This document shows positions 15,656 to 24,328 of a stretch of DNA of 64,000 bases, piece by piece; position 1 is the stretch's first letter, and every line of letters starts with the position of its first letter. This stretch comes from Oscillospiraceae bacterium (lineage in GTDB: Bacteria > Bacillota > Clostridia > Oscillospirales > Oscillospiraceae). The notes beneath the pieces were generated by a model. That model saw nothing but the letters and a program-made list of their open reading frames with translations, searched no databases and was not told where the DNA came from. Location: NCBI GenBank assembly GCA_015067765.1, contig SVLV01000002.1, forward strand, positions 93,428 through 157,427, given 5' to 3'. The position numbers were made by a program, and so were the translations under genes.

Positions 15656-16774
15656 TTAAGAGAGAGCCTCCATGCAGCGCTGAAGTTCTTCGCGGATGGA
15701 GATATGCTGCGGGCAGACCTGTTCGCACTGTCCGCACCGGATGCAGGCATCTGCCATTTTGTGGCCGTGCCGGGTTACCAGCCAATCCATCTCACCCCGG
15801 GCCGACTCCTTGTTGCGATAGAGCGTCAGCAGGTTCATGGAATTAAATGTGCCGGAAATGCCGATATCCACCGGGCAGACCTTGGCGCAGTAGTTGCAGG
15901 TGGTACAGGGGATCAGGGGGATCTTGCGCATGGCTTCCTGTGCCTGCTGGATGGTATCCCGCTGCTTCTGCGTGAGGCTGCGGAAGTCCTTCATGTAAGA
16001 GATGTTGTCCTCCATTTGCTCTACATTGCTCATACCGGACAGGACGGTAATGACCCCGTCCAGATCGGCAGCATAGCGGATGGCCCAACTGGCAAGGGAG
16101 GCATCCTTGTCGGCAGCACGGAAGATCTCCTGCACAGATTCCGGGGGATTGGCCAGCATACCGCCCTTGACCGGCTCCATGATCACAACGGAGCAGCCGT
16201 GGGCGCGGGCTACCTCATAGCAGGCACGGGATTGAATGGCCGGATTCTCCCAATCCGCGTAATTGATCTGTAGCTGCACGAATTCCACTTCGGGATGCTT
16301 CCTGAGAATATCCTCCAGTTCCTCGGGAGTGGAATGGAAGGAGAAACCGATATGACGGATCAGACCTTCCGCCTTTTTCTCCCGGACAAAGCTCCACATA
16401 TCAAATTTGTCAAAGGCTTTGGTGCGCTCGCCGCCCAGATTGTGCAGCAGATAGAAGTCGAAATAACCGGCACCGGTCCGCTGCAGGGATTCCTCAAACT
16501 GCGCCACAGCATCCTCGCGGGTTTTGCAGTTGGCCCAGGCAGCATTCTTGGTAGCCAGTTGATAGGAGGCTCTGGGATAACGATCCACCAGTGCCTCGCG
16601 GGTGGCCTGCTCACTGCCGTCATAGACCCAAGCCGTATCAAAATAAGTGAAACCGGCAGCCAGGAAACGATCGACCATCTCCTTGACCTGTTCCACATCG
16701 ATCACATTGTCCTTCTTGGGCAGTCGCATCAACCCAAAGCCGAGTTTCTTGATCTCTTCCCCTAAGTATGCCAT
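15656..16774 (-). CDS. Aldo/keto reductase with C-terminal 4Fe-4S domain
   Basis: 372 residues. The AKR barrel (about 1-280) has GFGLMRLP, the catalytic region FDTAWVYDGSEQ (D, Y) and LATKNAAW (K), then H in the DFYLLHNL strand. The tail carries two cysteine clusters: CTTCNYCAKVCP and CIRCGQCEQVCP, which should bind two [4Fe-4S] clusters. Such fused reductases are common in anaerobes and presumably couple carbonyl reduction to ferredoxin-like electron transfer. Start ATG 16774 with SD GGAGGTAT. It lies 18 bp after galK and may be the last gene of that transcript. Substrate unknown. Confidence 0.88.
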   Translation of the reverse strand: MAYLGEEIKKLGFGLMRLPKKDNVIDVEQVKEMVDRFLAAGFTYFDTAWVYDGSEQATREALVDRYPRASYQLATKNAAWANCKTREDAVAQFEESLQRTGAGYFDFYLLHNLGGERTKAFDKFDMWSFVREKKAEGLIRHIGFSFHSTPEELEDILRKHPEVEFVQLQINYADWENPAIQSRACYEVARAHGCSVVIMEPVKGGMLANPPESVQEIFRAADKDASLASWAIRYAADLDGVITVLSGMSNVEQMEDNISYMKDFRSLTQKQRDTIQQAQEAMRKIPLIPCTTCNYCAKVCPVDIGISGTFNSMNLLTLYRNKESARGEMDWLVTRHGHKMADACIRCGQCEQVCPQHISIREELQRCMEALS

Positions 16775-16792
16775 AGAATACCTCCAATCAAT

Positions 16793-17935
16793 TTATGAGA
16801 TTTGCATGCCGCCCTGAGGACGGATGGAGAGGACATGGCAGCAGCCTTGTCCTAAAAGTGCTTCCATGGTGGAACGGAAATCTTCCAGCTGATCCTGCGG
16901 AACAAAGGCCTGGATCGTACCGGCAAATCCGCCGCCGTGTACACGGACCGCACCCCGGCCGGCAAGCTGCTTGCGCGCCACTGTGAGTGCCAGCGCCAAC
17001 TCTTGGTGGGCAGCGGCGCCGCAGGGTGTGATGTTTTGCAGAAGCTGCCAGGAGGATTGGCCGGATTCATTGGTCAGATGCAGGAACGCATGAAAATCGT
17101 TTTTCTTCAGGGCAAGGGCCTGCAGACGGACGCGACGATTTTCATCAAAGAAGTGGATGCACCGCAGCACCGCACGATCTCCGTATTCCTTCCGCAGCTG
17201 CGGAAGATGGCGATAGAAGAGTTCCTCCTCCACTTCACGCAGAACCGATTTACCAAAATACCCGGCAACAGCGGACATTTCCCGGGGAATGGCAGCATAC
17301 TCATCCGTCAGATCTGCATGATCGGCGCCACTGTCGATGATGCAGAGGCAGTAGCCGGAGGATGCAAAATCAAAGGGAATCGATTCCACATAGGGCTGAT
17401 CGGGATGATAGAAATCAAGGAACACCATGCCGCCCACGGAGGAGGCCATCTGATCCATCAAACCACAGGGTTTTCCGAAATAATGATTCTCTGCCCACTG
17501 GCCCATCTGTGCGATTTCTACAGGGGTGCAGCGGGAATCAAAGAACAGCTCATTCATGATGGTGCCCAGCAATACTTCAAACGCGGCGGAGGAACTGAGT
17601 CCGGAGCCGGGAAGGACACTGGATTGCACCCGCGCATCAAAGCCTTGCAGGACAGCGCCCCGTTGCGTGAATGCCTTTGCCATTCCACGCACCAGTGCAG
17701 CAGAGGTGTTTCTTTCATTCTCCTGCATGTCAAGAGAGGATAATGATACAGAGAAGGGGGCATAGCCCTGTGAGTAGATGCGGATCTCATTGGAATCATT
17801 GCAGGATACCTGTGCCGTGATTTCCAAATCCACGGCAGCAGCCAACACGCAGCCGCGCTGATGATCGGTATGGTTACCGGAAAGCTCTGTGCGGCCCGGT
17901 GCAGAGAAGAGCAAGGTGTTTTCCTTTACATTCAT
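16793..17935 (-). CDS. galK: Galactokinase
   Basis: 380 residues, a GHMP kinase: GRTELSGNHTDHQRG near the N-terminus is the galactokinase signature (G-R-x-N/E-x-x-G-x-H-T/D-D-Y variant), SVLPGSGLSSSAAFEV is the phosphate-binding loop, and VHGGGFAGTIQAFV is the third motif. It phosphorylates D-galactose to galactose-1-phosphate, first step of the Leloir pathway. galT, galE and galM are not in this window. The context (SLC13-type permease before, Fe-S aldo/keto reductase after) is atypical. The second conserved residue pattern (TELSGNHTDH rather than N-I-I-G-E-H-T-D-Y) is slightly diverged, so another sugar is possible. Confidence 0.9.
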   Translation of the reverse strand: MNVKENTLLFSAPGRTELSGNHTDHQRGCVLAAAVDLEITAQVSCNDSNEIRIYSQGYAPFSVSLSSLDMQENERNTSAALVRGMAKAFTQRGAVLQGFDARVQSSVLPGSGLSSSAAFEVLLGTIMNELFFDSRCTPVEIAQMGQWAENHYFGKPCGLMDQMASSVGGMVFLDFYHPDQPYVESIPFDFASSGYCLCIIDSGADHADLTDEYAAIPREMSAVAGYFGKSVLREVEEELFYRHLPQLRKEYGDRAVLRCIHFFDENRRVRLQALALKKNDFHAFLHLTNESGQSSWQLLQNITPCGAAAHQELALALTVARKQLAGRGAVRVHGGGFAGTIQAFVPQDQLEDFRSTMEALLGQGCCHVLSIRPQGGMQIS

Positions 17936-17986
17936 AAATGAAGCCTCACATAGAAAGAATCGAAATAATGGGGTCCTGAACTCAGA

Positions 17987-19117
17987 TCAGGAGGAAATAA
18001 AAAAACCAAACAGAAGCAGAATCATTAGTACTGCGATGTTTACAACGGTAAAGAGGAACAGATACCGACCGCGCTGCTGGGGATAGAGCCGTCCAATTTG
18101 CTTATAGGAGATCAAACTGGCCATGGATGCAATCAGCGTGCCAAGGCCGCCCAGATTGGTGCCGATGATGAGGGCTTCCCAATTTTCAGTGAAGCCGGAA
18201 AGGAGAAGTGCTGCCGGGACATTGCTGATCACCTGGCTGGCCAGTATGGCAACTAACTGCTCATGACCCTCCAGAACACTGGAAAGGAGGGAGCGGAAGG
18301 CCTCGATCCGGCCCATGTTTCCGATAAAGACGAAGAAACCGATAAAGGTGCCCAAAAGGGCATAGTCAACACGAAGGAGAATACTGCGGTCCAAAAGGAG
18401 GATCACCAAAGCGACCGCAAGAGCCAGGGGAAGGGGAGGGAGCACCTTGGCAACGCTGAGAAGGCAAAGAAGGAAGAGCAGTGCATACAACATCAACTGC
18501 CGCTTTTCAGAAGAACTCATGGAGGAGTCGGATACCGGACTATAGGTGATCTTTCCGTTTTTAAACAGGAACACAGCAGCAAAAAGAACTGCCGCAGAAA
18601 CGATGGTATAGGGCAGTGTCAACCGAAGAAAATCCGGAAGGGACATGCCGCACTGCGCATAGAGATAGAGATTTTGGGGATTGCCCATGGGCGTAAGCAT
18701 ACTGCCGAGGTTTGCTGCAACGGTCTGTAGAACCACAACAGGAACAGCCAGAGATTCCTGCCCAGCCAGTCTGAGAACGATCAAACCGAAGGGAACGAAA
18801 GTGATCAGGCCTACATCATTTGTGATCAGCATACTGAACACAAAGGGAAGGAAGATCAGCGTCCACAACAGTGCCCGTTTTCCACGGATATTCCGCAGCA
18901 ACCCGTTGCCGATGCGGCTGAATACGCCCAGCTTTTGCAGGCCTGCCATGACGGCCATCAGACTGAAGAGCAGCAGAAGGGTATCCCAGTCGATATAATC
19001 CCAGTAAGCCTGGTCCGGAGGAACGATCAGGGAGGAGACGGCAGCCAATAGTACCGCAACCGTAAGAACAATTTCCGATTTTAAAAATTTCAAAAAGCTC
19101 GAAATACTGTGTGCCAT
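17987..19117 (-). CDS. SLC13/ArsB-NhaD superfamily permease
   Basis: 376 residues with about ten hydrophobic helices. Two inverted-repeat signatures typical of the ion-transporter superfamily are present: ITNDVGLITFVPFG and TPMGNPQNLYLYA in the first half, SNVPAALLLSGF and TNLGGLGTLIASMASLIS in the second. Members move anions such as dicarboxylates, sulfate or arsenite, or exchange Na+/H+; the substrate cannot be fixed here. Two adjacent ATGs exist; 19117 is used because GTGAGG then has about 6 nt spacing. Upstream galK spacing (51 bp) suggests co-transcription. Confidence 0.8.
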   Translation of the reverse strand: MAHSISSFLKFLKSEIVLTVAVLLAAVSSLIVPPDQAYWDYIDWDTLLLLFSLMAVMAGLQKLGVFSRIGNGLLRNIRGKRALLWTLIFLPFVFSMLITNDVGLITFVPFGLIVLRLAGQESLAVPVVVLQTVAANLGSMLTPMGNPQNLYLYAQCGMSLPDFLRLTLPYTIVSAAVLFAAVFLFKNGKITYSPVSDSSMSSSEKRQLMLYALLFLLCLLSVAKVLPPLPLALAVALVILLLDRSILLRVDYALLGTFIGFFVFIGNMGRIEAFRSLLSSVLEGHEQLVAILASQVISNVPAALLLSGFTENWEALIIGTNLGGLGTLIASMASLISYKQIGRLYPQQRGRYLFLFTVVNIAVLMILLLFGFFISS

Positions 19118-19256
19118 CATATGCCTCACCAATTGTGCAAAATGTATGCAAGAAAGAATCTTATACACAATTATTATAGCGGCCGGGAAGAATAATAGCA
19201 ACCGTTTCCGTATAAAGCAGATGACTTTTGCATATGCTATTGCAGGTGATGAAAGT

Positions 19257-19733
19257 ATGAAAAAACGCACTTGGAAACTCTATGCCGTCTGGATTCTTCT
19301 GACGGAGGCTGTGGGATTCCTCTCCGGTTGGTTGACGCGGGAGGGAACGGAGATCTACAATGCAACGGTCGTGCAGCCGCCGCTGTCCCCGCCCAGCGAA
19401 GTGTTTCCCATTGTTTGGGGAATTTTGTATGCACTGATGGGGATCGGCGCGGCACGAATCTATTCGGAGACGCCTTCACGGGCGCGCATGCAGGGGCTGC
19501 GGCTTTTCTTTCTGCAGCTGGCATTCAACTTTGTATGGAGTCTGATTTTCTTCAATCTGCAGGCATTTTCCTTTGCCTTCTTTTGGCTGCTCGCCCTGTG
19601 GGGCCTGATCATTTGGATGATTCTGACATTCCGGAAAGTGGATCCGCCGGCGGCATGGATGCAGCTTCCGTATCTTCTGTGGGTCACCTTTGCCGCCTAT
19701 CTGAATTTGGGCGTCTGGATGCTGAATCGATGA
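19257..19733 (+). CDS. TspO/MBR family protein
   Basis: 158 residues, the normal length, five transmembrane helices. Conserved family residues are visible: PPLSPPSEVFPIVWGILYALMGIG (the P-P-x-x-x-F/W...W-x-x-L-Y signature, split), QLAFNFVWSLIFF, and WVTFAAYLNLGVWMLN at the end. Family proteins bind tetrapyrroles and steroids in the membrane and modulate porphyrin levels. Start ATG 19257 follows AGGTGATGAAAG; upstream in-frame codons would fuse an unrelated sequence. Divergent from the SLC13 permease. Confidence 0.92.
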   Translation: MKKRTWKLYAVWILLTEAVGFLSGWLTREGTEIYNATVVQPPLSPPSEVFPIVWGILYALMGIGAARIYSETPSRARMQGLRLFFLQLAFNFVWSLIFFNLQAFSFAFFWLLALWGLIIWMILTFRKVDPPAAWMQLPYLLWVTFAAYLNLGVWMLNR

Positions 19734-19745
19734 AGCGACAAACAG

Positions 19746-19784
19746 AAAATCCCCCATGACCAATCGGCCATGGGGGATTTTGTT
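19746..19784. terminator. Bidirectional terminator between tspO and the DUF3343 gene
   Basis: Arms 19746-19761 and 19766-19781 (AAAATCCCCCATG... / ...CATGGGGGATTTT) with U-runs on both sides, serving the two convergent genes. Confidence 0.85.
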
Positions 19785-19821
19785 TGAAGGGATATGCTCG
19801 GAAGATGCAGAAGAATCGAAA

Positions 19822-20094
19822 TCAGCAGTACTTATCCCGGTGGGACTTGATCTGTCCTGTCAGAGGGACGATGTCGTAATACATCGGCTTGTGCAGGGCA
19901 ATACATTCTCTTGTTGCTTCGATATGCTCCGGCTCGATCAGCAGCGACATACCGCAGCTAAGCTTGCCCTGAATGGCTCTGGGGGCCGGTGCAATCCGGT
20001 TTTTGATCCCATTTTTGGAGAGCAGATCATGGAGGGCGAGACCATGTTCATAGGTCTCAAAGAGAATGTAGTACCGGATGTCAGAATCAGCCAT
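19822..20094 (-). CDS. DUF3343 protein (copy 1)
   Basis: 90 residues. ILFETYEHGLALHDLL, PAPRAI and CGMSLLIEPEH match DUF3343, a small domain often found beside YedF, class V aminotransferases and double-cubane reductases in anaerobes and thought to act in sulfur/selenium or Fe-S metabolism. The ATG at 20094 overlaps the end of the preceding (disrupted) reductase by 8 nt, so the two were once translationally coupled. The conserved Cys (SCGMS) is present, also seen in copy 2 (GCGLS). Confidence 0.82.
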   Translation of the reverse strand: MADSDIRYYILFETYEHGLALHDLLSKNGIKNRIAPAPRAIQGKLSCGMSLLIEPEHIEATRECIALHKPMYYDIVPLTGQIKSHRDKYC

Positions 20095-21359
20095 TGAGCA
20101 TTTCCACGAAAGCGCCGATACGGGTGCGCAGCTGCTCAGCATCGGTGTCGGTGTAGTCGGTCTCCAGGCTCAGAACGGGGATGCCGGCTTCCTTCAGTGC
20201 ACGGCTGACGCTGTACTTCTCGGTGTCATACAGGCAGCAGAACTTCAGGCTGCAGTCGATCACACCGTCCACCTTGTACTCCTTGGCCAGGCAGGATATC
20301 GTCGATACGGCCGGTGTTGGGAGTGAAGCAGGCGCAGTTGGTCTTCATGTAGCGCTCGGACAGAGCCATGAACTGCTCATCCAGAGTGGTCTTGGACTCA
20401 TCCACCAGATTCTCGAAGTAGCGGGTACCGGTGCACATCTCCTCGCAGACAACAGCGGCGCCGCTGGTCTCAATGATGTTATGCAGCTTCCAGTTGGGAA
20501 CTGCCAGAGGAGTACCGGTGATCAGGATGCGCTTGGTGCCGGCGGGAACCACGGATACGCCATCCTTGATACGCTGTTCCAGTTCGTCGGCCAGACGGTT
20601 GCACATCTGAGCGCAGCGGACGGGATCATCAAAGAAGGAGATCTGGGTCATCAGCAGAGCATCGCGGCCGGAGATGGGCAGGCACTCGGACTTGCGGCAG
20701 TCATAGACGCGCTGCAGAGCCTTGCGCTTCTCGTTGATGATATGAATGGCCTCAGCCAGCTTCTCGGAAGTGATCTCGTTGCCGGTGAACTCCTCGACGG
20801 TCTTGGCAAACTCAGCGATCTCTTCCTTCCACTTGAGGATATCCTTTTCGCGCTTCATCTGAGGGACATCCATGATGTACATGGGAACATCCTCGCCCAG
20901 GATCTCATAGGCCTTCTTCTTGCCATCGCAGGTGGTCTCACCAACATACATATCAGCAATGCGGAAGAAGGGGCAGGTCTTACCCAGGCGTGCGCCAACA
21001 GAAGCCTTGACCAGAGGGCAGGTGCTCTTGGGCAGAACGGCCTCGCCATCGGGGACCCAGAACTGAGAACCGCCGCACAGACCGGTCACAATGCCGTTGG
21101 CAGCGATCACGACTTCATCGGGAACATAAACACAGAAGGTGCCGAAGACCTTGCGGCCCTCTTTCTGAGCCTCGATCAGCTCAGCGGGACGGATACCATG
21201 CACCTCGGAGATCACCAGATCCCAGAAATCCATAGCGGCGGGGCGGTTTTCCTGGCTCAGATAGACATCACCGACAGCGGTGGGGAGTACCTGGCAGAGC
21301 AGGTCGTGGGTTTCCAGATCCATACCGAGATCTTTCCACATCTGTACATAATCAGCCAT
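20087..21359 (-). pseudogene. Frameshifted double-cubane / 2-hydroxyacyl-CoA dehydratase-like reductase
   Basis: The first ~360 codons (MADYVQMWKD...) match the HgdB/FldC-like family: TFCVYVP, STCPLVKAS, KTCPFF, ETTCDGKKKAYE, and CACFTPNTGR. At 20288-20295 a tandem CAGG-CAGG (CCTG-CCTG on the coding strand) shifts the frame after GRIDDIL. Removing one 4-base copy restores a continuous 422-residue reading through ...AKEYKVDGVIDC to the stop at 20087, a normal family C-terminus. It has its own SD (AAAGGAGG) and likely promoter. Either a recent inactivation, a reversible slippage site or an assembly error. The intact paralogue is at 24329-25483. Confidence 0.85.
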
Positions 21360-21386
21360 TATAAGAACCTCCTTTAAGATTTGGCA

Positions 21387-21415
21387 ATATTAGCTTAGCA
21401 TGAAAAACTTTCCAA
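21387..21415 (-). promoter_or_regulatory. Probable sigmaA promoter of the disrupted reductase gene
   Basis: On the minus strand TTGGAA (21415-21410), 17-bp spacer, TAATAT (21392-21387), about 30 nt before the start codon. With the terminator at 21465-21497 just upstream, it makes this two-gene unit a separate transcript. Confidence 0.45.
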
Positions 21416-21464
21416 GTTAAATACGGATTTTGGATAAAACGGTCGAGGTCATAGCCATGAGAAA

Positions 21465-21497
21465 TAAAAGACCCTCCCGCCTAAATGACGGGAGGGT
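21465..21497 (-). terminator. Terminator after the class V aminotransferase gene
   Basis: Minus-strand stem ACCCTCCCG/CGGGAGGGT (21489-21497 with 21471-21479, 9-nt loop) followed by CUUUUAUUU. Ends the five-gene leftward operon. Confidence 0.8.
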
Positions 21498-21504
21498 AAA
21501 ATGC

Positions 21505-22638
21505 TTATTCAGCCAACTGCCGGATGGCGGAGACGGCGGCATGGACATCTTCTTCCGTATTGAACCAGGAGAAGCTGAACCGGACGGCGCCCTGCTCCGT
21601 AGTACCCAATGCCTCGTGCATCAGGGGCGCACAGTGGGCACCGGCGCGGGTAGCGATGCCGTAATCGGCATACAGTGTATCCGAAACAATGGCGGAATCC
21701 TCATCGTAAAGATTCAGCGTCACCACAGCGGTGCGTTCACCGGTGAAATCACCGTATACCGTAATGCCGGGAATCTGGGAAACCGCATCATAGAACTGCT
21801 TCATCAATGCAGTCTCTTTTTCGCGGATGGTCTCAATGCCAACCTCATTCAGATAATCCAGTGCGGCAGAGAGCCCTGCAATACCGTGGGAATTCAGTGT
21901 GCCTGCTTCTAGCCGGGTGGGGTAGGGTTTGGGCTGCTCCTTATCATAGGAATGGATGCCGGAGCCGCCGACCTTAAAGGGTCGAATCTCCACACCCTCG
22001 CGAATGCAGAGTCCGCCGGTGCCCTGGGGTCCCATCAGGCCCTTGTGGCCGGTGAAACAGAGGATATCGATGTTCATAGCCTCCATGTCGATGGGGACGG
22101 CGCCGGCCGTCTGGGAGGCATCTACCACAAAGAGGAGCCCGTGCTGATGAGCAATCGAGCCGACCTGCGCCACATCGATCATATTGCCGGTGAGGTTGGA
22201 GGCATGCGTGCAGACGATGGCGCGGGTATTGGGCTGGATCAGGGCGGTGAAGGCATCATAATCCGGGCGGCCCTGTTTATCTGCAGGGACAATGCTCATG
22301 GAGATGATATTTTCCTTTTCCAAACGGTACAGAGGACGCAGAACGGAATTGTGCTCCAGAGCAGTGGTGATCACATGGTCACCGGACTGGAAGATGCCGT
22401 TGAGGGCAATATTCAGCGCCTCGGTGGAGTTGCAGGTAAATACCACGTGATCCGCCCGCTTGCAGCCAAAAAGAGCGGCCAGCTTGCAGCGGGTATCATA
22501 TACCACACGGGATGCAGAAAGAGAACTGCTGTGGGCGCCGCGGGATGCGTTGCCCATGGAATTCATTGCACGGAAGACGGCATCCGCAACACACGGGGGC
22601 TTTTGCAGGGTGGTAGCTGCATTATCAAGATAGATCAT
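21505..22638 (-). CDS. Class V aminotransferase / cysteine-desulfurase-like enzyme
   Basis: 377 residues. Pyridoxal-phosphate Lys K199 in FTGHKGLMGPQGTGG, D173 in VVDASQTAG, and C336 in AGAHCAPLMH at the place of the persulfide-forming cysteine of SufS/CsdA-type enzymes. The sequence best fits the TIGR01977-type subgroup repeatedly found next to YedF and selD. It would liberate sulfur or selenium from cysteine/selenocysteine for cluster or selenium chemistry. SD present; 11 bp after the activator gene, last of the operon. Confidence 0.85.
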   Translation of the reverse strand: MIYLDNAATTLQKPPCVADAVFRAMNSMGNASRGAHSSSLSASRVVYDTRCKLAALFGCKRADHVVFTCNSTEALNIALNGIFQSGDHVITTALEHNSVLRPLYRLEKENIISMSIVPADKQGRPDYDAFTALIQPNTRAIVCTHASNLTGNMIDVAQVGSIAHQHGLLFVVDASQTAGAVPIDMEAMNIDILCFTGHKGLMGPQGTGGLCIREGVEIRPFKVGGSGIHSYDKEQPKPYPTRLEAGTLNSHGIAGLSAALDYLNEVGIETIREKETALMKQFYDAVSQIPGITVYGDFTGERTAVVTLNLYDEDSAIVSDTLYADYGIATRAGAHCAPLMHEALGTTEQGAVRFSFSWFNTEEDVHAAVSAIRQLAE

Positions 22639-22649
22639 TTGCTTCCTCC

Positions 22650-23423
22650 TTACTTGCGCAGTGCCGCAGCGCTCAGTGCAGCGCCGATGGCACCTGCATA
22701 GCGGCCATCCGGACAGGCCAGTACCGATGCGCCGATGGATTTCTCCAGCCGGGCCTTCAGATACTCAAATTCACAAAGACCGCCGGTGAGGCAAACGGTG
22801 CTGCCTTTGAGATCCAGTCGGCCGGCCTGTGTGGAAACCTTCTGGCAGATGGAATCCACCACGGCAAAAGCAATATTTTCCTGTTTTTCACCACGGCCGA
22901 TGAGACTGATGACCTCGGATTCGGCAAAGACTGTGCACATGGAGCTGATGGTGGTGTTTCCGCCGGTGGCCGCCAGTTTGCACAGATCCTCCGGCCGAAC
23001 ACCAAGCGTGTTGGCCATGATCTCCAGGAAACGGCCGGTACCGGCAGAGCACTTGTCATTCATAATGAAGTCCTTCACCATGCCGTCCTCCACGCAGATC
23101 AGCTTGGTGTCCTGCCCGCCGATATCGATCACGGTCAGATTCTGCGTGCCAAAAATGTGGCAGGCACCGCGGCCATGACAGGTGATCTCAGTAACGGATT
23201 TGTCGGCGTAGGGGACAGAGATCCGCCCGTACCCGGTGGCTACAACAGCGGCCTGCTCCCAATCCACACCAAGCTCGGACAGTTTTGTGTGAATTGCCTC
23301 TGCCGTATCCACACTGCTCCAGCCGGTGGGCTGCAGCAGACGGTGCAGAATATTCTTGTTTTCATCCAGCACGACGGTCTTGGCACAGGTGGAGCCAATA
23401 TCGATACCAATGTTGTACTTCAT
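22650..23423 (-). CDS. ASKHA activator of 2-hydroxyacyl-CoA dehydratase / double-cubane reductase
   Basis: 257 residues, HgdC/FldI-like ATPase. GIDIGSTCAKT (6-16) and VIDIGGQDTK (98-107) are the phosphate loops; C125 (NDKCSAGTGRF) and C163 (SSMCTVFAESEV) are the two cysteines that, in a homodimer, bind the interfacial [4Fe-4S] cluster. It uses ATP to push a low-potential electron into its partner reductase, here the protein encoded at 24329-25483. ATG 23423 is used; a TTG at 23438 overlapping the previous stop is an alternative coupled start that would add five residues. Confidence 0.9.
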   Translation of the reverse strand: MKYNIGIDIGSTCAKTVVLDENKNILHRLLQPTGWSSVDTAEAIHTKLSELGVDWEQAAVVATGYGRISVPYADKSVTEITCHGRGACHIFGTQNLTVIDIGGQDTKLICVEDGMVKDFIMNDKCSAGTGRFLEIMANTLGVRPEDLCKLAATGGNTTISSMCTVFAESEVISLIGRGEKQENIAFAVVDSICQKVSTQAGRLDLKGSTVCLTGGLCEFEYLKARLEKSIGASVLACPDGRYAGAIGAALSAAALRK

Positions 23424-23434
23424 GGGAGGCAACC

Positions 23435-23671
23435 TCAAATTTCCAAAATGTGCATGGATTCCCAGCCGAGACCGCTGCTCTGCAGGGCATCGGTAAGGGC
23501 CTGCTGGTCCTCAGGCGCGGCCTTCCAGGAGAGACCGCAGCCGGCAGTAATCTCCCGGGGGACCGGGATGATTCTGCCGGGAAGGCCATTTTCCGTGCAG
23601 TATTTCTCCACAGCCATAGCCTGCGTGGTGGAGGCGAAGGTAATGATCAGCGTGGGTTTCTTCTGTCTCAT
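23435..23671 (-). CDS. DUF3343 protein (copy 2)
   Basis: 78 residues: LIITFASTTQAMAVEKYC, PVPREITAGCGLSWKA, the DUF3343 pattern with a conserved Cys in GCGLS. It sits between yedF (4 bp) and the activator gene, inside one operon. About the same domain as copy 1, with low overall identity, so the two are old paralogues. Probable role in sulfur or selenium trafficking; not experimentally established as far as I know. Confidence 0.82.
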   Translation of the reverse strand: MRQKKPTLIITFASTTQAMAVEKYCTENGLPGRIIPVPREITAGCGLSWKAAPEDQQALTDALQSSGLGWESMHILEI

Positions 23672-23675
23672 GGAA

Positions 23676-24296
23676 TCAGGGCTTGACGATCAGGTCGGCC
23701 TGCGTCATCTTCTCCACGATGGCGTACATATTGGTGACCTCGCCGACAGCCAGCTTATCGGTCAGACCGTAGAAGTTCAGGCAGGTACCGCAGGTCAGGA
23801 TTTCAACACCCTGAGCGGCCATATTCTGCAGATCCTCCAGAGAAACGGAGCCCTCACAGGGGATGGAAGCGCCGCCGTTATAGAACAGAATGGTGGTGGG
23901 CAGCTGCTCCTGCTGGCTCAGGGCATAGATGAAACCCTTCATCAGAGAGGTACCCAGCTCGTCACCGCCATGGCCCATGACCTTGGAGGAGATAACAACA
24001 ACCGTATTCTTCTTACCGCTGCGGGGCAGGTCGCAGATCACTTCAGCATCCATATCGGTAGCCTGAGACAGGGAGGCCTCACCCACAGTGATGGTGACCC
24101 TATACTCCTTCTCACCCAGCTGCTCGGTCTGGATGGCGCAGCCCTTCTTGTCGGCCATACGGGTCAGGTTCTCTACGGCGATGGCATTATCCACCATCGT
24201 TTCGATCACATCGGGCCCCTTCAACTCACGGATGGCATTGAGGGTCTTAACAACAGGAATGGGGCAGGCATCGCCGATAGCATTGACTTTGATCAT
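23676..24296 (-). CDS. yedF: YedF-type selenium/sulfur-metabolism protein
   Basis: 206 residues. The N-terminal TusA-like domain has the persulfide Cys C11 in GDACPIPVVKTLNAI; the C-terminal half (about 95-206) is DsrE-like with TILFYNGGASIPCEGS and EILTCGTCLNFYGL. This two-domain form is the TIGR03527 'selenium metabolism protein YedF' of Clostridia, proposed to carry sulfur or selenium for selenium-dependent enzymes. Co-operonic with the class V aminotransferase and double-cubane reductase. selD is not in this window, so selenium use is unproven. Confidence 0.88.
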   Translation of the reverse strand: MIKVNAIGDACPIPVVKTLNAIRELKGPDVIETMVDNAIAVENLTRMADKKGCAIQTEQLGEKEYRVTITVGEASLSQATDMDAEVICDLPRSGKKNTVVVISSKVMGHGGDELGTSLMKGFIYALSQQEQLPTTILFYNGGASIPCEGSVSLEDLQNMAAQGVEILTCGTCLNFYGLTDKLAVGEVTNMYAIVEKMTQADLIVKP

Positions 24297-24328
24297 GATA
24301 ATTCTCCTTTAAAATTAGTGTGTATGGG

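Noticed and set aside
17974..17992. Hairpin after the SLC13-type permease as a terminator
   Set aside because: Only a 6-bp stem and no U-run, so it was not called; the three genes are taken as one possible transcript.
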